From Flavobacterium arcticum (lineage in GTDB: Bacteria; Bacteroidota; Bacteroidia; Flavobacteriales; Flavobacteriaceae): a DNA stretch of 64,000 nucleotides. Every line of letters begins with the position of its first letter. Within the stretch, counting starts at the first letter, position 1. The stretch spans positions 2,153,001-2,217,000 of the forward strand of contig NZ_CP031188.1 in the NCBI RefSeq assembly GCF_003344925.1. The letters run 5' to 3'. A program made the translations under genes and the position numbers. Below are positions 1-9,443 of this stretch, in pieces. The notes beneath the pieces are model-generated. The model was not told the DNA's origin and made no database searches. It saw nothing but the letters and a program-made list of their open reading frames with translations.

Positions 1-213
1 ATATAGTAATTTCTTTTCTATACTTAGTTTATGAAAGTCATTTTTATGCTTATTAGCATAGTTTAGAAAAGAGGCAATAAACAAATTGTTCTGAAATTTC
101 AATATAGGTCGTAATGTTCGATTCTGAAAAGTTTCTTCTTCTAATGATTGTTCATGAATCGCTCCCAGTGCTTCACCTCTCAAATCAAGAATACTCTTAT
201 CTCTTGCGTCCAT
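1..213 (-). CDS. conserved hypothetical protein, N-terminal part (cut by window edge)
   Basis: An open frame runs on the minus strand from ATG at 213 to the window edge without a stop, giving the first 71 residues (starting MDARDKSILDLRGE). It is charged, with no signal peptide or membrane segment. The N-terminal part resembles a small conserved cytoplasmic protein of flavobacteria that is sometimes annotated 'glyoxalase', but I see no metal-binding or catalytic motif in this fragment and do not assign a function. It lies downstream of the ompA-family gene on the same strand, separated from it by a terminator hairpin, so it probably has its own promoter. Confidence 0.6.
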   Translation of the reverse strand, partial: MDARDKSILDLRGEALGAIHEQSLEEETFQNRTLRPILKFQNNLFIASFLNYANKHKNDFHKLSIEKKLLY

Positions 214-240
214 TTGTTTTTATTTTAAAGGTATAAAAAA

Positions 241-263
241 AACCTCTGCTTAAAGCAGAGGTT
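241..263 (-). terminator. rho-independent terminator of the OmpA-family gene
   Basis: An 11-bp perfect stem (241-251 with 253-263, effective loop a few bases) is flanked by A and T tracts on both sides. On the minus strand it follows the stop at 290 by 27 nt. Confidence 0.8.
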
Positions 264-289
264 TTTTTAATTTTATTAAAAAGTATGTC

Positions 290-1576
290 TTATTTAAGAA
301 TAAATGTTACTCTTCTTACCACTTTACGTCCATATTTAGAACCTGAACCACCAGTAGTATCTTCACCGTTAGCAACAATACTAAGTCTTGAAGCATCTAT
401 ACCAGCATCAACTAATATTTTCTTAACATTCTCAGCTCTTCTATTAGATAGCTCTTGGTTATAAGCACTATCTCCAACCTCATCAGCATAACCAATAACG
501 TCAGCTTTAGCATTAGGATTTTCGTTTAAGTATCTTATAAGGAAGTTAATACCATTTACAGACTCTTGATTAGGAGTAGCTTTGTTAAAGTCGAAATATA
601 CATTTACATAACCACCATTAATAAGCTCTTTAATATAGCCACTACCGCTACCTCCTGCGCCATTAACAGCAAGAGATCCACTTTTAACTTCATTTCTTAT
701 TTCAGAGTTTTTATTATCTATATATGACTCTAATTCATCAGGAACACCATTGTTATTTCTATCAATTGTTCTTCCTTTACTATCAACTGCAACACCTGTA
801 ATAGTATTAGGTTCAGAGTCAAGATAATCAGGAATACCATCTTTGTCAGAGTCATCTAACATTGTTTCCATTTCACCAAGTCTGCTTTCTAAATCTTCAA
901 GTTCATCTGATTTTTCATCAATGTACCAGTCAGCATGTTTTTCATGTTTACCTAAGTATATAGAAAGACCAAGGGTTGCATTATATAATGTACTATCAAA
1001 ACCTTGACGTCCTTGTCTATCATAAGTTCTACCATCCCAAGTTTTGTTTTGAGAGAAGTTATTATACATTGTGAAATCGGCATTCAACGCAATTCTATTA
1101 GATATTCTATATTGCATACCCAAACCAATTACAAAGTTACCTAAGCGGTCAGAACCTTCATATAAGTCGTTAGTAGCATGAGCTATACCTACACCCATAT
1201 GTCCTAGTACATTTATCCTGTCAGTCCAAGTTTCAAACTCCATGATACGACCAAAATTTACATATCCTTGTAAGTTTAAAGCCATTACTTCAGTTTGAAA
1301 TTCAGCACTTGTGTCACCATCGTCATTCAAAACGTCATAACCACCTTGTATTTTCAAACCAAATTTGGTGTTAAACATATACCTAAATCCAAGATCAGCA
1401 TGAAATAAATTATCAGCATTCATGTGATAACCTGGTGTAAAAGGATTAGCTGCTTTGTTTACACCTCCATTAATATCAATAGACCATTTGTTAAAATCGT
1501 TAGCACCGCCATCTTGTGCATTCATTTCTATAGATGCAAGGCTGATTAATAATAAGGATAGTACAATTTTCTTCAT
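290..1576 (-). CDS. OmpA family outer-membrane protein with TSP3 repeats
   Basis: 428 residues. Signal peptide at about 1-20 (MKKIVLSLLLISLASIEMNA). Residues of roughly 25-215 look like an eight-stranded outer-membrane barrel, with alternating hydrophobic strands and 'LGLSIYLGK' at the end. Acidic thrombospondin type 3 (calcium-binding) repeats follow at about 243-285 (DSDKDGIPD, DRNNNGVPD). The last 110 residues form an OmpA C-terminal peptidoglycan-binding domain containing GYADEVGD and NRRAENVKKIL, with the conserved Asp and Arg that hold diaminopimelate. The likely role is to tether the outer membrane to peptidoglycan. The gene is single, with its own terminator, and is divergent from the aldehyde dehydrogenase gene across 108 bp. 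Family assignment is secure; the specific role is inferred. Confidence 0.93.
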   Translation of the reverse strand: MKKIVLSLLLISLASIEMNAQDGGANDFNKWSIDINGGVNKAANPFTPGYHMNADNLFHADLGFRYMFNTKFGLKIQGGYDVLNDDGDTSAEFQTEVMALNLQGYVNFGRIMEFETWTDRINVLGHMGVGIAHATNDLYEGSDRLGNFVIGLGMQYRISNRIALNADFTMYNNFSQNKTWDGRTYDRQGRQGFDSTLYNATLGLSIYLGKHEKHADWYIDEKSDELEDLESRLGEMETMLDDSDKDGIPDYLDSEPNTITGVAVDSKGRTIDRNNNGVPDELESYIDNKNSEIRNEVKSGSLAVNGAGGSGSGYIKELINGGYVNVYFDFNKATPNQESVNGINFLIRYLNENPNAKADVIGYADEVGDSAYNQELSNRRAENVKKILVDAGIDASRLSIVANGEDTTGGSGSKYGRKVVRRVTFILK

Positions 1577-1684
1577 AATAATTGTTTGATTGTTATCGGT
1601 ATGTTGAATTCAGGTGTAAAAGTAATAATTTTATATTAAGTAATATATGTTATATTTATAACTTATTTAAAAAAATGTAAAAAA

Positions 1685-3037
1685 ATGTTTTCAATTGTAA
1701 ATCCTTTCGATGCAACTTTTTTATCTGAATATCAATATATTACTGATAATCAGGCTTTTTATGACTGTAATTTGTGTAAGAAAAGCTTTGTTATATGGAG
1801 AACAAATACCTTAGATGAAAGGTTAAAAATTATCGAAAATTTAATATTTATATTATATAAAGATAAACAAAACTTAGCAAAACAGTGTACTTTAGAGATG
1901 GGAAAACCTATACGACAGTCTGTTGCTGAAGTAGAGAAGTGTATTTTATTATGTGAATATTATTTAAATAATGCATTAAATTTTTTGTCACCACGTACTA
2001 TTACTACAGATGGAACAGAGAGTTTTGTAACATATGAACCTCTAGGTGTTATTTTAGGTGTTATGCCATGGAACTACCCTTACTGGCAAGTCTTTCGTTT
2101 TGCTATTCCAGCTATAATAGCAGGTAATACCGTAGTGCTTAAGCATGCTTCAAATGTAGCTGGATGTGCCATATTGCTTGAAGAAATTTTTATAAAAGCA
2201 GGTTTTCCTGAAGGAATATATAAAAACCTTCTCATATCTGGAGAACAAGTTACCAATATAATAGACTTACCTTATATAAAAGGAGTATCGTTAACAGGAA
2301 GTGAAAAAGCAGGGGTTGCTGTAGCTACTAAAGCTGCTAGTACTATTAAAAAATCAGTTTTAGAACTTGGCGGTAGTAACGCTTTTATATTACTTGAAGA
2401 TGCGAATATAGAAAAAGCAGTTGCCACAGCCGTAACTGCACGAATGCAAAATACTGGGCAGAGTTGTATTGCTGCTAAACGATTTTTAGTACACCAATCT
2501 ATATACGATACATTTCTTGAAAAATTTAAGATAGCTATAAAGGCATTAAAAACAGGTAACCCGATGGATGAGGATACCGATATAGGGCCATTAGCTAGAG
2601 TTGATTTAGCCGAAGAGATAGAAAAGCAGGTGGTAAAATCGGTAGAGATGGGAGCTAAAATTGTTGTAGGGGGTAAAAGAGATAAAGCTTTTTATACTCC
2701 AACTATAATGACGAATATTACTACTGATATGCCTGTGTTTAAAGAAGAAGTGTTTGGACCTGTAGCACCTGTTATGCCTTTTGATACTTTTGAAGAAGCT
2801 GTAGCATTGAGTAATAGTTCAGAGTTTGGGTTAGGTGTGAGTATTTTTACCGAAGATATAGAAAGCATTAAACAAAAAATACACCTTTTTGAAGAAGGTG
2901 CAGTATTTATAAATGCACTAGTGAAATCAGACCCTGCATTGCCTTTTGGTGGCGTGAAAAAATCTGGGTACGGTCGTGAGCTGGCTGAAAACGGAATTAA
3001 AGAGTTTGTAAATGTAAAAACTGTTTATATAAAATAG
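1685..3037 (+). CDS. NAD(P)-dependent aldehyde dehydrogenase, succinate-semialdehyde dehydrogenase-like
   Basis: 450 residues, the short form typical of the Sad/YneI-type succinate-semialdehyde dehydrogenases. The family's key residues are present: Asn130 in MPWN, the general base Glu227 in LELGG, and the nucleophile Cys261 in NTGQSC. The late motifs EEVFGP and PFGGVKKSGYGRE are also present. It oxidises an aldehyde to the acid in the cytoplasm. The succinate-semialdehyde substrate is inferred from length and overall similarity, and other aldehydes are possible. The gene stands alone and ends at a palindromic terminator shared with the convergent E1 gene. The first 40 residues are unusually Cys- and Asn-rich for the family but keep the frame. 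Confidence 0.88.
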   Translation: MFSIVNPFDATFLSEYQYITDNQAFYDCNLCKKSFVIWRTNTLDERLKIIENLIFILYKDKQNLAKQCTLEMGKPIRQSVAEVEKCILLCEYYLNNALNFLSPRTITTDGTESFVTYEPLGVILGVMPWNYPYWQVFRFAIPAIIAGNTVVLKHASNVAGCAILLEEIFIKAGFPEGIYKNLLISGEQVTNIIDLPYIKGVSLTGSEKAGVAVATKAASTIKKSVLELGGSNAFILLEDANIEKAVATAVTARMQNTGQSCIAAKRFLVHQSIYDTFLEKFKIAIKALKTGNPMDEDTDIGPLARVDLAEEIEKQVVKSVEMGAKIVVGGKRDKAFYTPTIMTNITTDMPVFKEEVFGPVAPVMPFDTFEEAVALSNSSEFGLGVSIFTEDIESIKQKIHLFEEGAVFINALVKSDPALPFGGVKKSGYGRELAENGIKEFVNVKTVYIK

Positions 3038-3067
3038 ACTATTTTTCTGATTTACATATAAATAAAA

Positions 3068-3088
3068 ACTCCAGCTACTAGCTGGAGT
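3068..3088. terminator. bidirectional terminator between convergent genes
   Basis: Perfect 10-bp palindrome (3068-3077 with 3079-3088) with A-rich and T-rich flanks. It sits between the aldehyde dehydrogenase stop at 3037 (+) and the E1 stop at 3121 (-). Confidence 0.8.
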
Positions 3089-3120
3089 TTTGTGTTTTGT
3101 ATTATATATATTGCTATTGA

Positions 3121-5526
3121 TTAATATAAAGCAGGATACTCGTTAGGTTTTGCCTCATGCATAATAGCATATATTGTTTCATAAATATCTTCTGTAGATG
3201 GTTTTGAGAAGTAATCGCCATCTGTGCCATAAGCCGGTCTATGTGCTTTCGCAGTAAGTGTTTGTGGTTTACTGTCTAAATAGCGATAAGCATTTTGTAC
3301 ATCAAGTACCTGTTGCATAATGTATGCCGAAGCTCCACCCGGTACATCTTCGTCTATAACTAATAGTCTGTTTGTTTTCGCTACACTTTTTATAATATCA
3401 TGATTGATATCAAATGGTAATAATGATTGTACATCTATAATCTCAGCATCTATACCAATCTCCATTAATTCTTTTGCAGCTTGCTCTACAAGACGTAGTG
3501 TAGAACCATAAGAAACTAATGTAATATCTGTACCTTCTTTAATAGTTTCTACAACACCGATAGGGGTTTTAAACTCGCCCATGTTTACAGGCATTTTTTC
3601 TTTAAGACGATACCCGTTAAGGCACTCTACTACAAGTGCAGGCTCATCGGTATCTAAAAGGGTGTTATAAAAACCAGCAGCCTTAGTCATATTTCTAGGG
3701 ACTAGTACATGTATACCTCTAAGCGCATTAATAATCATACCCATTGGCGAACCTGAGTGCCATATACCTTCTAGTCTGTGTCCTCGTGTACGTATTATTA
3801 AAGGTGCTTTTTGTCTACCTGCCGTACGGTATTGTAATGTAGCAAGGTCATCGCTCATAATTTGTATAGCATACAATAAGTAATCAAGATATTGTATTTC
3901 GGCAATAGGGCGTAAGCCTCGCATTGCCATACCAATTCCCTGACCTAATATAGTTGCCTCACGTATACCCGCATCGCAAACCCTAAAGTCGCCATATTTT
4001 TCTTGCATACCTTCTAGTCCTTGGTTTACATCGCCTATGTTACCACAGTCTTCACCAAACACGAGTGCTTCAGGATGTTTAGTAAATATAGCATCAAAGT
4101 TGTCGCGCATTATAACACGTCCGTCAACTTCTTCTGCACCTTCTTTATATTCTGCTTGTATTTCACTTACGTTAAATACATTTTTATCTGATTGTGAAAA
4201 TAAATGAGAGCTAAACTTTGGTTGTATTTTTTCGGTATAGTCTTTAATCCATTGTGCTATTGTAGCTCTACCGTTTTCTTTAGCTATAAGCCTAAGCACT
4301 TTTCGTGCTGTTACAAGTAGTTCTTTTCTAATAGGTTCTTTAATAGCAGCAAGCTCATTAGCATACTTTTCTATAAAAACTTTGTTTTCACTATTTTGAG
4401 CAATAGCATTAAGTACAGCAACAAGCTCTTTTTGCTCCTCTTTAGCAGGAGTGGTAAAGGCAGCCCATGCAGCTTTTTTACCCGCTAACACTTCTTTCTT
4501 AGCTTCTTTTTCTATAGTTTCGGCTTCTTCTACACTGATAATGTTATTTTCTAGCATCCATTTTTTCATCTGTGCTATACAGTCATATTCGCTTTCCCAT
4601 GATAAACGGTCAGCATCTTTATAACGTTCATGAGAGCCAGATGTAGAGTGTCCCTGTGGTTGAGTCAATTCATGTATGTGCATAAGTACAGGTACATGTT
4701 CCTCACGAGCAATAGTTGCTGCTTTCTCATAAGCCGAGATTAGCTCAGCATAATCCCAACCTTTTACTTTTATTATTTCGTATCCTTTTGTGTCTTCATC
4801 ACGCTGAAATCCTTTTAATATTTCAGAGATATTTTCTTTAGTAGTTTGGTAACGTGCGTGTACCGAGATACCGTACTCATCATCCCAAACGCTTATTACC
4901 ATAGGTACTTGCAGTACGCCTGCGGCATTTATAGTTTCGAAAAATAATCCTTCAGATGTACTAGCATTACCAATAGTACCCCAAGCTATTTCGTTACCAT
5001 TTATAGAGAAATTAGTATTATTCTTTACACTTGGTACGTTTCTATATATTTTTGATGCTTGTGCTAATCCTAATAGTCGCGGCATTTGCCCAGCAGTAGG
5101 CGATATATCGGCACTCGAATTTTTTTGTGTAGTTAAGTTTTTCCAATTTCCGTTTTCATCAAGGCTGTGTGTAGCAAAGTGTCCGCCCATTTGTCTTCCT
5201 GCCGACATTGGGTCGTGCTCTAAATCGCTATGTCCATACAGTCCTGCAAAAAATTGTTCTACTGTAAGTTGTCCTATAGCCATCATAAAGGTTTGGTCAC
5301 GGTAGTAACCCGACCTGAAATCACCATTTTTAAAAGCTTTAGCCATAGCAAGCTGTGGCACTTCTTTACCATCACCAAAAATACCAAACTTGGCTTTTCC
5401 AGTCAGTACTTCTTTGCGCCCCAAAAGGCTACATTCTCTACTGGTTACAGCAATTTTATAGTCATTAAGCACTTGGGCTTTAAAATCGTCAAAAGAAAGT
5501 GATTTTTTTGTTTCTGTCTCTGTCAT
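3121..5526 (-). CDS. fused 2-oxoacid dehydrogenase E1 alpha/beta subunit (thiamine diphosphate)
   Basis: 801 residues. An E1-alpha-type module spans about 25-360. After a charged linker, an E1-beta-type module spans about 470-795 (FGEDCGNIGDVNQG, IRTRGHRLEG, VSYGSTLRLV). Such fusions are usual in Bacteroidota and resemble branched-chain 2-oxoacid (2-oxoisovalerate) dehydrogenase E1, which decarboxylates the oxoacid and passes the acyl group to E2. E2 is not in this window; an E3 (lpdA) lies at 30.3 kb. The thiamine diphosphate motif is atypical: GNASTSEG (186-193) replaces GDGxxxEG, and Asp-Asp (215-216) replaces the usual Asn pair. The ATG at 5526 lies 21 nt after a TAAATTTG box. Substrate specificity is inferred. 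Confidence 0.9.
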   Translation of the reverse strand: MTETETKKSLSFDDFKAQVLNDYKIAVTSRECSLLGRKEVLTGKAKFGIFGDGKEVPQLAMAKAFKNGDFRSGYYRDQTFMMAIGQLTVEQFFAGLYGHSDLEHDPMSAGRQMGGHFATHSLDENGNWKNLTTQKNSSADISPTAGQMPRLLGLAQASKIYRNVPSVKNNTNFSINGNEIAWGTIGNASTSEGLFFETINAAGVLQVPMVISVWDDEYGISVHARYQTTKENISEILKGFQRDEDTKGYEIIKVKGWDYAELISAYEKAATIAREEHVPVLMHIHELTQPQGHSTSGSHERYKDADRLSWESEYDCIAQMKKWMLENNIISVEEAETIEKEAKKEVLAGKKAAWAAFTTPAKEEQKELVAVLNAIAQNSENKVFIEKYANELAAIKEPIRKELLVTARKVLRLIAKENGRATIAQWIKDYTEKIQPKFSSHLFSQSDKNVFNVSEIQAEYKEGAEEVDGRVIMRDNFDAIFTKHPEALVFGEDCGNIGDVNQGLEGMQEKYGDFRVCDAGIREATILGQGIGMAMRGLRPIAEIQYLDYLLYAIQIMSDDLATLQYRTAGRQKAPLIIRTRGHRLEGIWHSGSPMGMIINALRGIHVLVPRNMTKAAGFYNTLLDTDEPALVVECLNGYRLKEKMPVNMGEFKTPIGVVETIKEGTDITLVSYGSTLRLVEQAAKELMEIGIDAEIIDVQSLLPFDINHDIIKSVAKTNRLLVIDEDVPGGASAYIMQQVLDVQNAYRYLDSKPQTLTAKAHRPAYGTDGDYFSKPSTEDIYETIYAIMHEAKPNEYPALY

Positions 5527-5547
5527 AAAAAACGGGTTGTATAGCTA

Positions 5548-5555
5548 CAAATTTA
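5548..5555 (-). promoter_or_regulatory. -7 promoter box of the E1 gene
   Basis: TAAATTTG on the minus strand matches the Bacteroidota TAnnTTTG consensus, 21 nt ahead of the E1 ATG. No clear -33 element is seen. Confidence 0.5.
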
Positions 5556-5721
5556 AATAAAAGAATTAAATATTAATAGCTTAGCGTTAAAAAATGATTT
5601 CATTTTTATTAATAAACCAACTTTATTATACTATTTTGATATATAAAATGTAACAAAGTGAGTAAAAAAATAGATATAATATATTTTTTGAGGTTTTAAA
5701 GCTAGATGTAATACGATTGTT

Positions 5722-8547
5722 TTAAAACCATTTTCGAGTAAAAAGGTTAATAAGTGTACCAGGACTTATAGTTACTACAAAACGTATTTTTTCGCTATAA
5801 TTTCCATTTTCAAATTCAAGACCATTACTAGAGTACACAGGGAAATAGAGCTCAAAATAATCAGGTAATAAATTTAGTTTTATACCACTATCATAAACAA
5901 ATCGGGTATTTTTATATTGGTTTTTAAATAACCCAGCATCACCATATACCTCTACCCAGTTCCATATATTAAAACTACCATTAATGGTAGTCATCCATTG
6001 GTTAGCATAACGTGTCTCGAATATTGACTTAAAACCTCCCTCTGCCATGATATATTGTTGACTAAACAGTCCGCTGTTTTCTGAACGTCCATAAAAATTA
6101 TGATCAAATAAATAATCAGTAGGGCGGTCTAATCCAAAACTAAAGAACTCTGATTTTGTACCTCGGTACATAAAAGCACCTGCAAATAGACGTAAGTTTA
6201 TACGCCTATTATTATTAAAGAGTCTTCTAAACTGTACTTCGCCTGATACTTTACCAAAAGAGTTGGCTATTTGTATATCTGTATTAAAACTATAGTGTTT
6301 TGTAATTTCTGCTTCATATTTTGTATAACGAGCGTTAAATACAGAGTAGTTTTCATTTTGTTCGTCAGTTATAACATATGAAGATTGCTCTCTCTTTACC
6401 ATAACTTGACGGAGTGTAATGAATTGTTTTTTGTTTTTTCTTAAATTTTCATCTCGTATTCTAAATTGTACAGAAGGAACAAACTTAATGTATCGGGCAT
6501 CAGGAGCATAATGATAAGTAGAACCACTAAGAAAATACCTAACATTATATAGGTCTTGGTCTCTTATATAGTTATTGTAAGCCAACGAGAAAGAACCTAT
6601 TAAAGTTCCTGTTTTTACAGAATAGGTAGGGGATACATCAAAAATAAGCGGCTTTTCGAGTAATGATTTATTATGAAAACGCAACCCAGGTGAAAAACCA
6701 TCATAAAGATTAAAAACAAAACTGGGCACATAAAAAACCTGATTGTACTTTGGGTTTTCTATATCCTGAAAAAAAGTAAACTTAAAAGGCTTTTGATTGG
6801 GTAGCCACCCATTAATTTTTTTCCAGTTATTACGCAGGTTATATTCGGGGGTTTCATTATTATAGTTGAGAGCAAGTCGCTCTGCATTACCCGTTGCTAT
6901 AGTAAATGTAGTGTCTACCTTTACGTTTTCGAGCCATTTTTTAAAAATAACTTCATTATTATTAAGTCCATATACAGCTATAGGTACAGTAGTACCTGTG
7001 CGGTTTTTTACTTTTATTTGTATCGAATCATTTTCTTGTTTAACACTACCAAATTTATAATCAATAATATCACGAGTATCTACTACAGTATCAAAAAACC
7101 AACTAATATCTTTATCTGTCTTAGCTTTTAAAAGCGTTTCAAAATCATTTCTATTTGTTTGTTGTTTGGTATTTAGCTGATAAAACTCTGTAATTGATTG
7201 GTTTAATATATCATCGTTAAGATAATCTTCAAGATAAGCAATACTAAGTCCTGCACGATATTTTCCTGCTATTTGCTCATTAAATTTTATCATTTCATCT
7301 TTTGGATTTCCAATAGGCTGATCCAAATTTTTACGTGCCATTAATAAATACAAATAATTGTATTTATCATTAAAGTCAAGCTGAAAAAGATGATGTCCTT
7401 TTAGTATGCCCCAATTAGATAAGTCTCCCATCATCTTTTTGTCTAGGTGAAATTCTTTTACATATTGCATCATTATATGCATTTGTATAGCATCATATAT
7501 CCATGCATCTTTACGAGGATCGAGTTTTAATGTGTTTTTTAAGTTGGCATATAAGTAGGTTTTTAAAAAACGCATTTCGAACAGAAAACTATCTGGGAAC
7601 GGTCTTAAAAACGATGGTAATTGATTTAGCCCATATACAGGATTACGATCATAATCTACCTGTGTTACCATAATTTTACCATTAGGATAATGCCCTAGCT
7701 TATCTGCTGTATAACGAGTAATGTTATCTATCAGTAATGTTTTTTGAATATCGGTAACTCTATGGTCTTTAAAATTAGTACTTATTTCGGCAACCGAATT
7801 ACGATATACTTCAAAACTCTTTTGTTTTTCGAGTACCAGATTAAAGTTATTAAACTGTTGTCCAATAAGGAAATACTCTGTTTTTTCGCCTTTATCTGTC
7901 TTATTACCTATATAAAGGTCAGATGTTACAGCTACGTCTTGCGGTACAGTAAGTGTTAACTCATAGTCGCTTATAGCATTGGCAATATCATCAAGATTTT
8001 CGTTACTGTATAGTATAAATTTACCCTTTTCCAATCGGGTAGGAGACAAGTACCAGTCTTTTAGATTAAAGTTACCCTTATCATCATAACCAAATCTTGT
8101 AAACTTGGCATTGGGTATTTTTACTGTATAGCGAATAAAAAAACTAAATTTATGATTGGGATAAATAGGATTTTTAAGCTGTACGGTTACAATATCAGGG
8201 TGTTTTTCTGGTCTAGTCCAGTTTAGCGAACGCCTGTTTTGGTCTGTTATCGAAAGAATATTTGTACTACCACGTTCTTCATTTTTTGCGAGATGAAAAG
8301 CACGGATATACTCATCAGAAAAACGCTTGGCAAGCGGTGTGTTTTTATCTGAATAGGCATTATTCCAATCGTTAAGCACAAAACTATTCAGCGTATCTTG
8401 CGACTGGTTATGAAAAATAATTTCTTGTTTTACTTTTAGTACTTTGGCATCATAGTCTACATCCACAAACAACTTATTAAGATGCTGTGCCTGTAGGTTA
8501 ACTGAATATATCAGTAAAACAAAAAAGAGCCAATTAAGTAATTTCAA
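5722..8547 (-). CDS. M1 aminopeptidase-like protein without HExxH, with beta-barrel-like C-terminus
   Basis: 941 residues with signal peptide at 1-20 (ending LQAQ). Residues about 21-260 resemble the M1 (gluzincin) N-terminal beta saddle, for example 'VDVDYDAKVLKVKQEI', and about 260-500 resemble a remnant peptidase domain. No HExxH occurs anywhere in the protein, and the expected downstream Glu segment is replaced by a sequence around DAWIYDAIQMHIMM. From about 590 to the end there are alternating aromatic strands (FSLAYNNYIRD, ending in a Phe) typical of an outer-membrane barrel or surface beta domain. I infer a non-catalytic outer-membrane protein derived from an M1 peptidase. The gene is single, with no partner. 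Family placement is moderately sure; function is unknown. Confidence 0.7.
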   Translation of the reverse strand: MKLLNWLFFVLLIYSVNLQAQHLNKLFVDVDYDAKVLKVKQEIIFHNQSQDTLNSFVLNDWNNAYSDKNTPLAKRFSDEYIRAFHLAKNEERGSTNILSITDQNRRSLNWTRPEKHPDIVTVQLKNPIYPNHKFSFFIRYTVKIPNAKFTRFGYDDKGNFNLKDWYLSPTRLEKGKFILYSNENLDDIANAISDYELTLTVPQDVAVTSDLYIGNKTDKGEKTEYFLIGQQFNNFNLVLEKQKSFEVYRNSVAEISTNFKDHRVTDIQKTLLIDNITRYTADKLGHYPNGKIMVTQVDYDRNPVYGLNQLPSFLRPFPDSFLFEMRFLKTYLYANLKNTLKLDPRKDAWIYDAIQMHIMMQYVKEFHLDKKMMGDLSNWGILKGHHLFQLDFNDKYNYLYLLMARKNLDQPIGNPKDEMIKFNEQIAGKYRAGLSIAYLEDYLNDDILNQSITEFYQLNTKQQTNRNDFETLLKAKTDKDISWFFDTVVDTRDIIDYKFGSVKQENDSIQIKVKNRTGTTVPIAVYGLNNNEVIFKKWLENVKVDTTFTIATGNAERLALNYNNETPEYNLRNNWKKINGWLPNQKPFKFTFFQDIENPKYNQVFYVPSFVFNLYDGFSPGLRFHNKSLLEKPLIFDVSPTYSVKTGTLIGSFSLAYNNYIRDQDLYNVRYFLSGSTYHYAPDARYIKFVPSVQFRIRDENLRKNKKQFITLRQVMVKREQSSYVITDEQNENYSVFNARYTKYEAEITKHYSFNTDIQIANSFGKVSGEVQFRRLFNNNRRINLRLFAGAFMYRGTKSEFFSFGLDRPTDYLFDHNFYGRSENSGLFSQQYIMAEGGFKSIFETRYANQWMTTINGSFNIWNWVEVYGDAGLFKNQYKNTRFVYDSGIKLNLLPDYFELYFPVYSSNGLEFENGNYSEKIRFVVTISPGTLINLFTRKWF

Positions 8548-8594
8548 TGCTTTAAATAATAAAAATCTAGATTGATGGATGGTTTAATTATTAT

Positions 8595-8671
8595 AAAACA
8601 ATTTTTATACCAATTATGTATACAACATAGGCATTTTTTATTATTAACATATTAAGTATAAAAATTGTTTT
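8595..8671. repeat. 16-bp perfect inverted repeat with 45-nt spacer
   Basis: 8595-8610 is the exact reverse complement of 8656-8671. The pair lies in the gap between the LOG-family gene (stop at 8690, minus) and the M1-like gene (start at 8547, minus). It could form a large stem or mark a regulatory site. It is not a normal compact terminator because the loop is long. Confidence 0.6.
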
Positions 8672-8689
8672 TTTAAGTAACCCCAATTT

Positions 8690-9415
8690 TTAGAAATTAG
8701 GACTAAGATTATATTTCTTATAGAAGTTCTCTATAACTTCTAGTACTTCGTCTTCAGTATCTACAATTTGTATTAGGTTAAGATCATCAGGACTAGCATT
8801 ATGATATTTTTCAATCATTACACTTTTTATCCAATCCATCAAGCCTGTCCAAAATTCGCGACCTACTAATATAATAGGGAACTTAGCTATTTTTTTAGTT
8901 TGTATAAGCGTTATGGCTTCAAACATTTCGTCTAGTGTACCAAAGCCTCCAGGCATAACTACAAACCCCTGTGAATACTTTACAAACATTACTTTGCGAA
9001 CAAAAAAGTAATCAAAGTTTAGGTTTTTATCACGGTCTATATACGGGTTAAAATGCTGCTCAAAAGGCAAATCGATATTTAAACCTATTGATGGACCACC
9101 ACCAGCATGAGCACCTTTATTACCAGCTTCCATAATACCAGGACCACCACCTGTTATAACTCCATAACCAGCTTTTGATATTTTCTCTGCAATTTTCTCT
9201 GCAAGTAGGTAATATTTATCGTTGACTTTAGTACGTGCTGATCCAAATATTGAAACACTAGGCCCTATACGTGCCATACTCTCGAAACCGTTTACAAATT
9301 CCGACATTATTTTAAATATAGCCCAAGAGTCGTTACTCCTTATCTCACTCCAATTTTTTTGTTGTAGCTTTTCCTGAATGCGCTGCTCATCATTTTCGTA
9401 GGGTTCTTGTAACAT
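8690..9415 (-). CDS. LOG family (TIGR00730) Rossmann-fold nucleotide hydrolase
   Basis: 241 residues. The two signatures of the lysine-decarboxylase-like/LOG family are present: GGGPGIMEAGNKGA (around residue 90) and PGGFGTLDE (around residue 155). Characterised members hydrolyse the N-glycosidic bond of nucleoside 5'-monophosphates (cytokinin riboside monophosphate phosphoribohydrolase); they are not lysine decarboxylases. The protein is cytoplasmic, with no signal peptide. It starts 28 nt after the uvrA stop on the same strand and is probably co-transcribed with uvrA. The in vivo substrate is unknown. Confidence 0.9.
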   Translation of the reverse strand: MLQEPYENDEQRIQEKLQQKNWSEIRSNDSWAIFKIMSEFVNGFESMARIGPSVSIFGSARTKVNDKYYLLAEKIAEKISKAGYGVITGGGPGIMEAGNKGAHAGGGPSIGLNIDLPFEQHFNPYIDRDKNLNFDYFFVRKVMFVKYSQGFVVMPGGFGTLDEMFEAITLIQTKKIAKFPIILVGREFWTGLMDWIKSVMIEKYHNASPDDLNLIQIVDTEDEVLEVIENFYKKYNLSPNF

Positions 9416-9443
9416 ATAATTTTTTTATAATTAAACAAACGCG

